The translations under genes were made by a program, and so were the position numbers. DNA of 52,148 nt from Candidatus Gastranaerophilales bacterium (GTDB lineage: Bacteria; Cyanobacteriota; Vampirovibrionia; Gastranaerophilales; Gastranaerophilaceae): positions 1-52,148 of the forward strand of contig CAJULH010000010.1 of assembly GCA_910587175.1 (NCBI GenBank), in the 5' to 3' direction. Positions 34,254 through 41,706 of this stretch are shown here, in pieces (within the stretch, counting starts at the first letter, position 1; each line of letters opens with the position of its first letter). The notes below the pieces were generated by a model. The model worked only from the letters and a program-made list of their open reading frames with translations, searched no databases and was not told the DNA's origin.

Positions 34254-34649
34254 TTATGCATACCTTGAATATTCTTTTGATTCTTCTTCCCATTCTTCCC
34301 TCGAAATTTTAAGGGCATGGTTCCAAAATTTCTCAAGCGCATAACTTTCCCTGACCTCGGTGTGCATTATATGAACAATGACATCGCCGTAATCTAAAAG
34401 ATTCCATCTGTTTTTGAGGTCGTTCTCATCTCCGTTTGGAATTCTTCCAAAAAGTTCCTTGATTTTTTCCCTAAGGGAGGATGTAAGCCCTTTTACCTGG
34501 GTTGTAGATGTGGCTGATGCTATAACAAAATAATCGGACAACACGCAAACATTTGCTACATTCAATACAGAAATATCGACCGCTTTTTTATCATCTAAAA
34601 CCCTTGCTATTATGCTTGATAACTTTTTGCTTGAAACTTCCTCTGTCAT
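34254..34649 (-). CDS. rsfS: Ribosomal silencing factor RsfS
   Basis: From ATG 34647-34649 the protein has 131 residues and matches RsfS/Iojap: SSIIARVLDDKKAVDISVLN, then LSDYFVIASATSTTQVKGL, the conserved WNLLDYGDVIVHI, and a C-terminal LEKFW. It binds L14 and keeps ribosomal subunits apart when nutrients are low. An AGGGGA site supports this start; a longer frame to 34694 overlaps ricT. It is probably cotranscribed with ricT (13 nt apart). Confidence 0.95.
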   Translation of the reverse strand: MTEEVSSKKLSSIIARVLDDKKAVDISVLNVANVCVLSDYFVIASATSTTQVKGLTSSLREKIKELFGRIPNGDENDLKNRWNLLDYGDVIVHIMHTEVRESYALEKFWNHALKISREEWEEESKEYSRYA

Positions 34650-34662
34650 AAATCCCCTAAAT

Positions 34663-35583
34663 TTAAATATTTCCCGTAGATGAATTTTTATCATTATCTA
34701 AAGATTTAATGTCTATAACTTCATCGCCTTCAGAATAATTAAGACGGTTATCCTCCCCTTCAATTTCAATATTTACTTCACCATCTATCATCTCAATATC
34801 TTTTTTCAAATAATCCTTAATTTTGCCATCTTCAAGCTTAACGCCTACTGAACCTTTTAAGAAATTCAAAACTGCAACTTTACCTATGCCATCAGGTGTC
34901 ATAACCCCGGAACCTACAGGCGGAAGAGTTTTTGCAGCCTCCAGATAATTTGAATATTCATAATTCAGACAGCATAAAAGCCTACCGCAGGAACCTGTAA
35001 TTTTACCCGGTGTCATTGGAATTCCCTGGTCTTTCGCAAGTTTTGTATTAACAGATTCAAATTTCTTTAGAAACGAGCAGCAGCAATAGCTCTGTCCGCA
35101 AACCCCAATCCCTTGCAGGATGCTGGTCTCATCCCTGACGCCTATATGTCTTAAATCTATTCTTACCCTTTTAAATTCCTGGGTTAAATCCTTTAAAAGT
35201 TCACGAAAATCTACGCGCTCCGGTGCTGTATAATAAAAAGTAATTTTTTTCTTATCAAACGTATACCTGGTCTGCACAAGATTCATTCCGAGTTTTCTTT
35301 TTTCAGCAAGTTCACGGCATTTATAAAGTGCCTGGATTTCAAGCTTTTTAATTTCATCCAGCTCTGCAAGGTCTCTTTCATTCATGGTTCTGACAAAAGG
35401 AATCGGCTCCGGTTTAAATTTTTCCCATTGTTTTTGAATTTCAGAGTTTACAAGAAAAACTTTATGCGCCTCTTCTCCTTTTTCGGTGCGGACAAGCACC
35501 ATCTGCCCATGGCGAAGGTTTGCCCCGTCGCTTATTTTCAGGGGATAAAACTGGTTTTTAATAATCCTTACAGCAAATTTCAT
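34663..35583 (-). CDS. ricT: PSP1-domain protein of the RicT/YaaT family
   Basis: The 306-residue protein has the PSP1 C-terminal domain fold and the cysteine clusters of RicT: GVCGQSYCCCSF (about 163-174) and CGRLLCCLNYEYSNY (about 200-214). In Bacillus the Ric complex (RicA, RicF, RicT) binds iron-sulfur clusters and influences RNase Y-dependent mRNA processing. Whether partners exist here is not visible. I start at ATG 35581-35583 because AGAGGA lies 8 nt upstream; the upstream TTG is not needed. Its promoter (TATAAT) and ribosome site lie in a 31-bp sequence repeated on the far side of the next gene. Confidence 0.9.
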   Translation of the reverse strand: MKFAVRIIKNQFYPLKISDGANLRHGQMVLVRTEKGEEAHKVFLVNSEIQKQWEKFKPEPIPFVRTMNERDLAELDEIKKLEIQALYKCRELAEKRKLGMNLVQTRYTFDKKKITFYYTAPERVDFRELLKDLTQEFKRVRIDLRHIGVRDETSILQGIGVCGQSYCCCSFLKKFESVNTKLAKDQGIPMTPGKITGSCGRLLCCLNYEYSNYLEAAKTLPPVGSGVMTPDGIGKVAVLNFLKGSVGVKLEDGKIKDYLKKDIEMIDGEVNIEIEGEDNRLNYSEGDEVIDIKSLDNDKNSSTGNI

Positions 35584-35587
35584 CAAT

Positions 35588-35618
35588 AAAATCCTCTAAA
35601 ACTATTATACAACAAATT
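35588..35618 (-). repeat. 31-bp direct repeat, copy 1 (carries the ricT promoter and ribosome site)
   Basis: This 31-bp sequence is identical to 36783-36813. Read on the minus strand it includes TTGTTG, TATAAT (35604-35609) and AGAGGA in the right order and distance to drive ricT. The two copies lie on either side of the kinase-like gene. Confidence 0.92.
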
Positions 35619-35650
35619 ATCAGGAGTATAAAAAGTTTAAGAATTAATAA

Positions 35651-36727
35651 TTAAAGACTTTTGACAAACTCAAAAAAAGCGTCGTTATTTTCACCTTTTG
35701 CCAACTCTAAAATTTTAGCAGTATCAGATTCAGAAATACCCGCAATTTTAAATAAATATTCTAAATCAGCATAGTGATAATTAGCTGAAGTGGGTTCATA
35801 GGGATTTTTTTCAAAACTCATACCGCATTTTTTTGCCGCAATAAGACAATTTTTCAAAACCTTTTTCCTTGTTGCAACATGTTCCGGGTTGGTCTCGCTC
35901 GGTATACCATCCGGCTTTCTTACCTGAAATCTTTGTTTTTTAACATATCTTGGATCAAACAAAGAAAGCAGCATTCCGCTCAAATGGTTTCCATGGCATT
36001 GAAATTTAATTGAATTTTCTTTTGTGGTGGGATCTATTATATTCAGTCTTCCGTTGTCAACATCTACAAGTACATTATTAGGAAACGGGTCAAACATATA
36101 TATTTCAGACATCTTCATAATGTTTGAAGCAAAATCATCGAAGCACTGTTGATTTTCTGACAGTTTTTCCAATCTTTTAATGTGTTCTTCATATTCCATA
36201 TTCTGTTTCTCGTCAAATATGGCATTTGAAATACAATGAGACCTTGCTTCGGGAAACATACCCCCTGTATCGTAAGTAATTCCTGAAGGAGTGCCTTCTA
36301 TTTTTTTATGTATTCTAATTCCGTTTGACTGCGCTATGCATTGACCAAAATTAAAACCCGGATATTCATCTTTCGTGCTTTTAAACTTGCTTCCCCAAAC
36401 ATATGTCTTATCGATTTTTATACTTTGCAACAGAGATTTTGGTATTGAAATTACATATCCCGTCTCTTCGCCATACCTGTCTTTAAGGTCGTAAAAATCC
36501 GCAGTATAGCCGCCATTTATATAGTTTTTTAAAGATTTTTTTATAATCTCTTCTGTATTGTTGCCGCACCTTAAAAGCAGTTTGTTCAATTCTCTGTCAT
36601 TTGAAAGCTTTTTTATAAGGGTAAATTTACAGCTGTCTTTGTTTGCTGTAAAAGAAACAGGGCTTTGTCTGTTTTGGATGCAAAAATTTATATTATTATA
36701 AATTGGTCTGAAATTTACAGGATTCAT
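35651..36727 (-). CDS. Protein-kinase-like fold protein with N-terminal FTA tag, repeat-flanked
   Basis: The 358-residue protein is not one I can name. The centre reads FDPFPNNVLVD and then GRLNIIDPT (about 212-233), which resembles the catalytic loop and metal-binding Asp of kinase-like enzymes (D213, N218, D232; compare the DxHPGN...IDFG pattern of aminoglycoside or ABC1 kinases). The canonical His/Lys of the loop is replaced. Upstream, GYVISIPKSL and WGSKFKS could hold the nucleotide lysine. The N-terminus has SPVSFTANK, like the FKG tags elsewhere. No signal peptide or membrane helix is present. The gene and its spacers are flanked by identical 31-bp repeats, which suggests insertion between ricT and the SNF2 gene. 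Activity is unproven. Confidence 0.45.
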   Translation of the reverse strand: MNPVNFRPIYNNINFCIQNRQSPVSFTANKDSCKFTLIKKLSNDRELNKLLLRCGNNTEEIIKKSLKNYINGGYTADFYDLKDRYGEETGYVISIPKSLLQSIKIDKTYVWGSKFKSTKDEYPGFNFGQCIAQSNGIRIHKKIEGTPSGITYDTGGMFPEARSHCISNAIFDEKQNMEYEEHIKRLEKLSENQQCFDDFASNIMKMSEIYMFDPFPNNVLVDVDNGRLNIIDPTTKENSIKFQCHGNHLSGMLLSLFDPRYVKKQRFQVRKPDGIPSETNPEHVATRKKVLKNCLIAAKKCGMSFEKNPYEPTSANYHYADLEYLFKIAGISESDTAKILELAKGENNDAFFEFVKSL

Positions 36728-36782
36728 AATTTATTGAAAACATTACAATAAAGTTTATTGCTAATAAAACCAAAATTTATAA

Positions 36783-36813
36783 AAAATCCTCTAAAACTAT
36801 TATACAACAAATT
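36783..36813 (-). repeat. 31-bp direct repeat, copy 2
   Basis: An identical copy of 35588-35618. Here it lies between the kinase-like gene and the divergent SNF2 gene. Its TATAAT (36799-36804, minus) could now serve the kinase-like gene, whose start is about 56 nt from the repeat. Confidence 0.92.
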
Positions 36814-36838
36814 GTTTTTATAATAAAATAAGAAAACC

Positions 36839-39733
36839 ATGAAGTATGAGAACTTAACATTCAAGAAAAATGATGTAGAAAAACTTCTTTTGAATTTGGA
36901 TTCAAACCCATATTCGCAAAAAAATAAAGATTTCAGATACACATTATCTTTGATATATGAACTTATTGAAGAAGAGTTTGCAGACACATTTGATACCAAA
37001 AACCCCATTCTAAGAACAACTGATATATTATTTGAAAATAATAACAATTCTGCAGAAATTTTTATCACCCCTCCTTATAATTTCGATTACTATCTAAAAT
37101 CCAAAGGTTCTCTCTACAGGCTGAAGGCGGAATACAAGGGTGATAAATACGGCTATAATATTCCTTTGGATTTATTTTTTGAATATTTTACAGGACTTTC
37201 TGAGAATATAGAAATTACGGATGATTTATCTGAAAATTATAAATTTTACTTCTACCTTACAAACTTTGTAAAGAAAACTGTTGAGAAGCTGAATTTTATA
37301 CCATCCGTTAAGTTTAAAAAAGATACATTTTCAATCATTTGGGAACCGTATTTTAAAAACAAGGACTATTTAAATGCATACCTTGAAATCATAAACAACG
37401 ACTTTCTGGATGCAGATACAACAAAAAAACTGATAGAAAGATACTTAAACCACCTGATATTCAACTTTCTGAATGTTAAGCATTTTAAATTTAAAGATTT
37501 GAAATCTGCCTTGTATTTTGTAAAATCATCCATTCATAAAAGAATGTTCAAAGGAAATGACCTTGGGGCTGATATCCAGACCTGGCTTGATGAAATGAGC
37601 CTTGGCAGTTATGATGTGGTTCCCGTTTTCAACATTGAAAAACTTGAAGATAAAGAAGACGACAGATTTCTTTTAAAAATTACCGCTAAAAACAAAAAAA
37701 CAGGCGAAGTATTTGAGCTTGAAGATTTAGATGATGCTAATAAAACAATTATTGAAAAGCAAATAAACTGGGCAACAAAATATATTGAAGATTTGGAAGA
37801 TACAACCCTGGAACTTGACCTTTCAGGCGTGTATAAAATGATTACCCAGATAACATATTATCTGGCGCAGGCTGATATGGAAGTAAACCTTCCAAAAGGC
37901 ATGGATAATATCATAATACCAAGAGCATCAATAAACGCCAGAGTAAAGCAGAAAAGAACAGGGGATTTGACTGAATTTTTAAATATGTCTAATTCCTCTA
38001 CAATTTCTCTTGATGAAATTATGGAATTTTCAATTGAAGTTGCACTGGGCGATAATGAAAAAATTTCAGCTGAAGAATTCCAAAAGCTTGCGAAAGATAC
38101 AAACGGGCTTATCCAATATAAGGATAAATATATTCTTATAGACAAAGAAGAAACCGAAAAACTTTTAGAAAGACTAAAGAAAAAGCCTGATTTTGTGATG
38201 AATAAGATGGAACTTTTGCACCACAGCTTATCAGGCAAAATTGACGAATATGATTTTGATTACGACGAAGCCTTTGCAAAAGTTATAAGCAACTTTACAA
38301 AGGTTGAAGAAATTGAATTGCCAAAAACCCTCCATGGAACATTAAGACCATATCAGCAAATAGGCTTCAGATGGCTGTATACAAATGTTCAAAAGGGTTT
38401 TGGATGTTGTATAGCGGATGATATGGGTCTTGGTAAGACAATTCAGGTAATAAGCCTTATTTTAAAACTCAAAGAAGAGAAAAAGCTTAAAAAACCTGTT
38501 GTTGTTATATGCCCGACAACTCTCCTTGGAAACTGGGAAAGAGAGTTTGAAACCTTTGCGCCCGGTTTGGATGTCCATACATACCACGGGTTCAACCGTG
38601 AATTTACAACAGATTGCGATGTTGTTCTTACAACATATGCAATCCTTAGAATTGATATTGAAGAATTCAAAAAACACAACTGGGATTTAATTGTAATTGA
38701 TGAAGCCCAGAATATTAAAAACCCGTCTACATCCCAAACACAGGCTGTAAAATCAATTAAAGCTGATATGAAAATAGCTATGACAGGTACCCCTGTTGAA
38801 AACAGGCTGTCAGAGCTTTGGAGCATTTTTGACTTCATAAACAAAGGATATTTGGGCTCAATCAGCGATTTTGGGAAAAATTATTCTATCCCGATTGAAA
38901 GATTTAAAGAAACCCAAAGGGCACAAAAGCTGCAGAAAGCTATATCTCCCTTTATGCTAAGACGCTTAAAGACAGATAAGATGATTATATCCGACCTGCC
39001 TGAAAAGGTTGTGCTGGATGATTTTTGTTATCTTACAAAACCACAGGCTGCATTGTATGAGAGGGTATTAAACCAATCCATGCAGGAAGTGCAGGCGGCT
39101 GGAGCCGGCATAAACAGACGCGGCGCAATTTTTAAACTCATTACATCCCTAAAACAGGTGTGCAACCATCCTTATCACTATTTAAAACACGGAGATATGT
39201 CAAGAAGCGCATCCGGCAAAACCGAAAAGCTGATTTCAATCTTGTCAAATATTTTAGACAACGATGAAAAAGTGCTGATATTTACACAGTATAAGGAAAT
39301 GGGTGCCATTTTAGAGAAAATCATTGCAGAAGAATTCAATACTGACCCTCTTTTCTTCCATGGTTCATTAAACGTTAAGGCAAGGGAAGAGATGATTAGA
39401 GAATTTTCCGAAGAAATAAATAAAAAGATAATGATACTTTCCCTGAAGGCCGGAGGTTTAGGGTTAAACCTGACATCAGCAAGCAATGTTATCCATTATG
39501 ACCTTTGGTGGAACCCTGCGGTTGAAGACCAGGCAACAGACAGAACTTACCGTATCGGACAGGATAAAAACGTTATGGTACACAGGTTTATAACACTTTC
39601 AACCTTTGAAGAAAAGATTGACAAAATAATTAAAGACAAGCGTGAACTGGCCGATGCTGCGGTATTTACGGGCGAAAAAATCATCACTGAACTTTCGGAT
39701 GATGAAATTTATGAAATTTTCTCTCTGGCTTAA
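36839..39733 (+). CDS. SNF2-family (Swi2/Snf2) DNA-dependent ATPase/helicase
   Basis: The 964-residue protein has a long N-terminal region (1-490) without named motifs and a complete SNF2 engine. Motif I is DDMGLGKTIQ near 530, motif II DEAQNIKN near 621, and motif III MTGTPVENRLSELWSIFDF. The C-terminal lobe has KVLIFTQYKEM, LSLKAGGLGLNLTSASNVI, WWNPAVEDQATDRTYRIGQ. Bacterial members move along DNA and remodel protein-DNA complexes such as stalled polymerase. A TATAAT at 36819-36824 lies 14 nt before the ATG and no ribosome site is visible, so the leader is very short. It is divergent from the kinase-like gene. No methylase or nuclease partner is adjacent. Confidence 0.93.
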   Translation: MKYENLTFKKNDVEKLLLNLDSNPYSQKNKDFRYTLSLIYELIEEEFADTFDTKNPILRTTDILFENNNNSAEIFITPPYNFDYYLKSKGSLYRLKAEYKGDKYGYNIPLDLFFEYFTGLSENIEITDDLSENYKFYFYLTNFVKKTVEKLNFIPSVKFKKDTFSIIWEPYFKNKDYLNAYLEIINNDFLDADTTKKLIERYLNHLIFNFLNVKHFKFKDLKSALYFVKSSIHKRMFKGNDLGADIQTWLDEMSLGSYDVVPVFNIEKLEDKEDDRFLLKITAKNKKTGEVFELEDLDDANKTIIEKQINWATKYIEDLEDTTLELDLSGVYKMITQITYYLAQADMEVNLPKGMDNIIIPRASINARVKQKRTGDLTEFLNMSNSSTISLDEIMEFSIEVALGDNEKISAEEFQKLAKDTNGLIQYKDKYILIDKEETEKLLERLKKKPDFVMNKMELLHHSLSGKIDEYDFDYDEAFAKVISNFTKVEEIELPKTLHGTLRPYQQIGFRWLYTNVQKGFGCCIADDMGLGKTIQVISLILKLKEEKKLKKPVVVICPTTLLGNWEREFETFAPGLDVHTYHGFNREFTTDCDVVLTTYAILRIDIEEFKKHNWDLIVIDEAQNIKNPSTSQTQAVKSIKADMKIAMTGTPVENRLSELWSIFDFINKGYLGSISDFGKNYSIPIERFKETQRAQKLQKAISPFMLRRLKTDKMIISDLPEKVVLDDFCYLTKPQAALYERVLNQSMQEVQAAGAGINRRGAIFKLITSLKQVCNHPYHYLKHGDMSRSASGKTEKLISILSNILDNDEKVLIFTQYKEMGAILEKIIAEEFNTDPLFFHGSLNVKAREEMIREFSEEINKKIMILSLKAGGLGLNLTSASNVIHYDLWWNPAVEDQATDRTYRIGQDKNVMVHRFITLSTFEEKIDKIIKDKRELADAAVFTGEKIITELSDDEIYEIFSLA

Positions 39734-39738
39734 GAAAC

Positions 39739-39960
39739 TTATTTTAAAAGCTCATACGGTTCGACACCAAGCGTTTCAGATAACATACAAAGTACAGCCA
39801 TACTTGGAGAGTTTGCTCCCTTTTCAAGCATTTTAATATATCTTTCGCTAACATCAACCTGTATACTAAGCTCATACTGAGTTAATTGCTTTAGCTTTCT
39901 GTGATGCCTGATATTCTTTCCTAAATTCAGTCTGAGATTTTCTTCTTTCGTGCTTGCCAT
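39739..39960 (-). CDS. XRE-family helix-turn-helix regulator
   Basis: From ATG 39958-39960 the protein has 73 residues and is one HTH domain: NLGKNIRHHRKLKQLTQYEL, SIQVDVSERYIKMLEKG, PSMAVLCMLSETLGVEPYELL. The long upstream frame (to 40227) has unlike composition and overlaps the small plus-strand ORF, so I reject it. No ribosome site precedes the ATG. A TATTAT box 6 nt before it suggests another leaderless mRNA, though the -35 is weak. It is divergent from a 51-residue ORF with 65 nt between their starts, a common regulator-target layout. Confidence 0.85.
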   Translation of the reverse strand: MASTKEENLRLNLGKNIRHHRKLKQLTQYELSIQVDVSERYIKMLEKGANSPSMAVLCMLSETLGVEPYELLK

Positions 39961-40025
39961 ATAGTCATAATAATGATAATATATTGAAAATAAGTGAAAA
40001 CACAGTTCACCCTTAGGAGTCATAA

Positions 40026-40181
40026 ATGAACGATAAACTTTCAGACATAGAGCTTGAAATAATTGAACTTCAAAACCTGCATAAGGTTTTGAAAACATAT
40101 GCATCTGAAAACTGTATTGAATTAATGCCATTAATAGAATGTATTGATGAAAAATACGAAAAAATAAACAAAATATTTTAA
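40026..40181 (+). CDS. Small acidic helical protein (51 residues)
   Basis: An ATG at 40026 follows an AGGAG ribosome site with 7-nt spacing and opens a 51-codon frame ending in TAA. The protein (MNDKLSDIELEIIELQNLHK..., cut here) is acidic and looks like two short helices, the first with a heptad-like Leu/Ile pattern. It has two cysteines (C30, C39). I do not recognise it. It is divergent from the XRE gene. The good ribosome site and the clean stop suggest that it is real. Confidence 0.6.
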   Translation: MNDKLSDIELEIIELQNLHKVLKTYASENCIELMPLIECIDEKYEKINKIF

Positions 40182-40195
40182 TAATTCCACCAAAA

Positions 40196-40224
40196 TTGCA
40201 ACTGCAGCTCTTTTTAAATATAAT
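40196..40224 (+). promoter_or_regulatory. Promoter giving a leaderless mRNA for the GFWG/activase pair
   Basis: TTGCAA (40196-40201), exactly 17 bp, then TATAAT (40219-40224), then 6 nt and the ATG at 40231. No ribosome site can fit between them. The geometry matches that in front of the metalloprotease at 2714. Confidence 0.75.
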
Positions 40225-40230
40225 CATTCT

Positions 40231-40962
40231 ATGAAAGACATAATTGGTTTTTGGGGATATCCTGAACCCTCTTTAATTGAAAAGTATAAAAACCTTTACC
40301 CAAATGCTTGCTGGGTGGATTTGGATATTGATTTTAATTATCCAAAGACAAACGTTTTGCCTGATGCCTATTGTTCTATCATAAAAAATATTTTCAACAA
40401 CGCATTTTACCTGAAAGAAAAGTTTATCACGATTTTAGCCCCTGTCGGGAAAGACAAGTGTGATTCTGCTTTTTTTGCCGTTCAAATTTTAAAAGAGGCG
40501 GGGTTTAATATTGAAACTTCTTATTTTGAAGATGTTTTATCTCTTGATAAACTCCCAAATACACCGGTTTCAAAAAGCAGTTTACCCTTAAGAGAAAAGA
40601 TTGAAAAAATAACAGCCAATATAGTTGAAGAAAAAGATTATTCATATTTACCTGAATCCAAAGCACAGTTTGGCTTTTGGGGAGTACCTCCGAATGATTT
40701 AAGTATTTTGGAAATTTTTCCCGACTCTACACACGTTTTTGGCTGGAGCCGCTGTGTGGAAGCAAAAAACCCTGCAAATATTGAATTAGAGATGATGGTG
40801 GATGAAAACTTGCCAACAGTATTTTTTGCCCAGACATTTTGTGCTAAAAACCAGCTTGCAAAATACCTTGCAGGTAAACACAATGGGCTTTATATAGATA
40901 TCGACGGCACACCGACAAATTCGGTTAAGGCTAAAATTGAAGCATTTTTGAGGTTGAGGTAG
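40231..40962 (+). CDS. Unknown two-domain protein with repeated GFWG-x-P motif
   Basis: I do not recognise this 243-residue protein. It is built of two related halves. Residues 5-30 read IGFWGYPEPSLIEKY and residues 146-170 read FGFWGVPPNDLSILEIFPDS, each followed by a hydrophobic strand and acidic residues (DLDIDF; later YIDIDGTP). The middle contains LAPVGKDKCDS (79-89), with a possible functional Lys-Cys pair. No membrane helix or signal is present. It lies 7 nt before a CoA-dehydratase-activase-like ATPase, so the two probably act together. A role as a partner or accessory of that ATPase is inferred from position only. Confidence 0.7.
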   Translation: MKDIIGFWGYPEPSLIEKYKNLYPNACWVDLDIDFNYPKTNVLPDAYCSIIKNIFNNAFYLKEKFITILAPVGKDKCDSAFFAVQILKEAGFNIETSYFEDVLSLDKLPNTPVSKSSLPLREKIEKITANIVEEKDYSYLPESKAQFGFWGVPPNDLSILEIFPDSTHVFGWSRCVEAKNPANIELEMMVDENLPTVFFAQTFCAKNQLAKYLAGKHNGLYIDIDGTPTNSVKAKIEAFLRLR

Positions 40963-40969
40963 GGACAAT

Positions 40970-41644
40970 ATGAATAATACCGGCAAGATACATTTTTTAG
41001 ATGCAGGAACTACCTGGAGCAAAATTTTAACCGTGGAAGACGGCAAAAAGGCATATAGAATAATCGCCACAGCCGGATTAAAAGATTTGAATATAGAATT
41101 TGAATCAGGAACAGGGCATTCTGCAGGGCTTAAAAACGTTAAAAAATACGAAAATGAAGTTGTAGCACTTGCCCATGGGGCAAAAGAACAGCTAAACCAT
41201 GGCGATATCGTGCTTGATTTGGGCTCAAGAGATATAAAATGGGTAAAATTCAAAAATGGCAAATTTTCTGATATGGATTGGAACACAAACTGTGCAAGCG
41301 CCACGGGAGCCACTATCGAGATGCTTTTAAAGTTTTACAATGTGGATGTTAAAGAACTTGAAGCGGTTGATGAAAGATACGCTGTCACTTGCGGCATTTT
41401 TGGTTTGGAAAAAATTATGGATGATGTTGCAAAAGGCACACCGCCTGCATTTGCAATTTCAAAATTTATCGGGGGAATTGCCCAAAACGCTTGGAATTTT
41501 ACCAAAAACCCGGATAAACTCTGCATTTCAGGGGGCTTTTGCGAAAATAAATGCTTTATAAAGTCTCTTGAAAAACACTGCGAAGTTGTTTCGTTGGGAC
41601 GTTTCATCCTTGTTGACGGACTTTATGGTGAATATAAAAATTAA
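40970..41644 (+). CDS. ASKHA ATPase related to 2-hydroxyacyl-CoA dehydratase activase (HgdC/BadFG-like)
   Basis: The 224-residue protein follows the order of the dehydratase activator HgdC. It has the first phosphate loop FLDAGTTWSKIL (9-20), the second IVLDLGSRDIKWVKF (80-94), NTNCASATGATIEML with C108, TCGIFGLEKI with C141, and LCISGG near 195. C108 and C141 match the two cysteines that hold the bridging [4Fe-4S] cluster in HgdC dimers. Such activases use ATP to push a low-potential electron into a dehydratase. It is shorter than HgdC (about 260) and the usual CAAGTG is CASATG. No dehydratase genes (HgdA/B type) are in the window, and the neighbour is a GFWG protein instead. Confidence 0.75.
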   Translation: MNNTGKIHFLDAGTTWSKILTVEDGKKAYRIIATAGLKDLNIEFESGTGHSAGLKNVKKYENEVVALAHGAKEQLNHGDIVLDLGSRDIKWVKFKNGKFSDMDWNTNCASATGATIEMLLKFYNVDVKELEAVDERYAVTCGIFGLEKIMDDVAKGTPPAFAISKFIGGIAQNAWNFTKNPDKLCISGGFCENKCFIKSLEKHCEVVSLGRFILVDGLYGEYKN

Positions 41645-41706
41645 AATAATTTTATTTGATTATCGCAAGACAGAGAATTTACGAGTGTTTTTGTTTTGCA
41701 GATAAT

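Noticed and set aside
39961..40227. N-terminal extension of the XRE protein (162-residue frame)
   Set aside because: The extra 89 residues are hydrophobic shadow sequence that overlaps the small plus-strand ORF and the promoter at 40196-40224; the HTH begins properly at the ATG at 39960.
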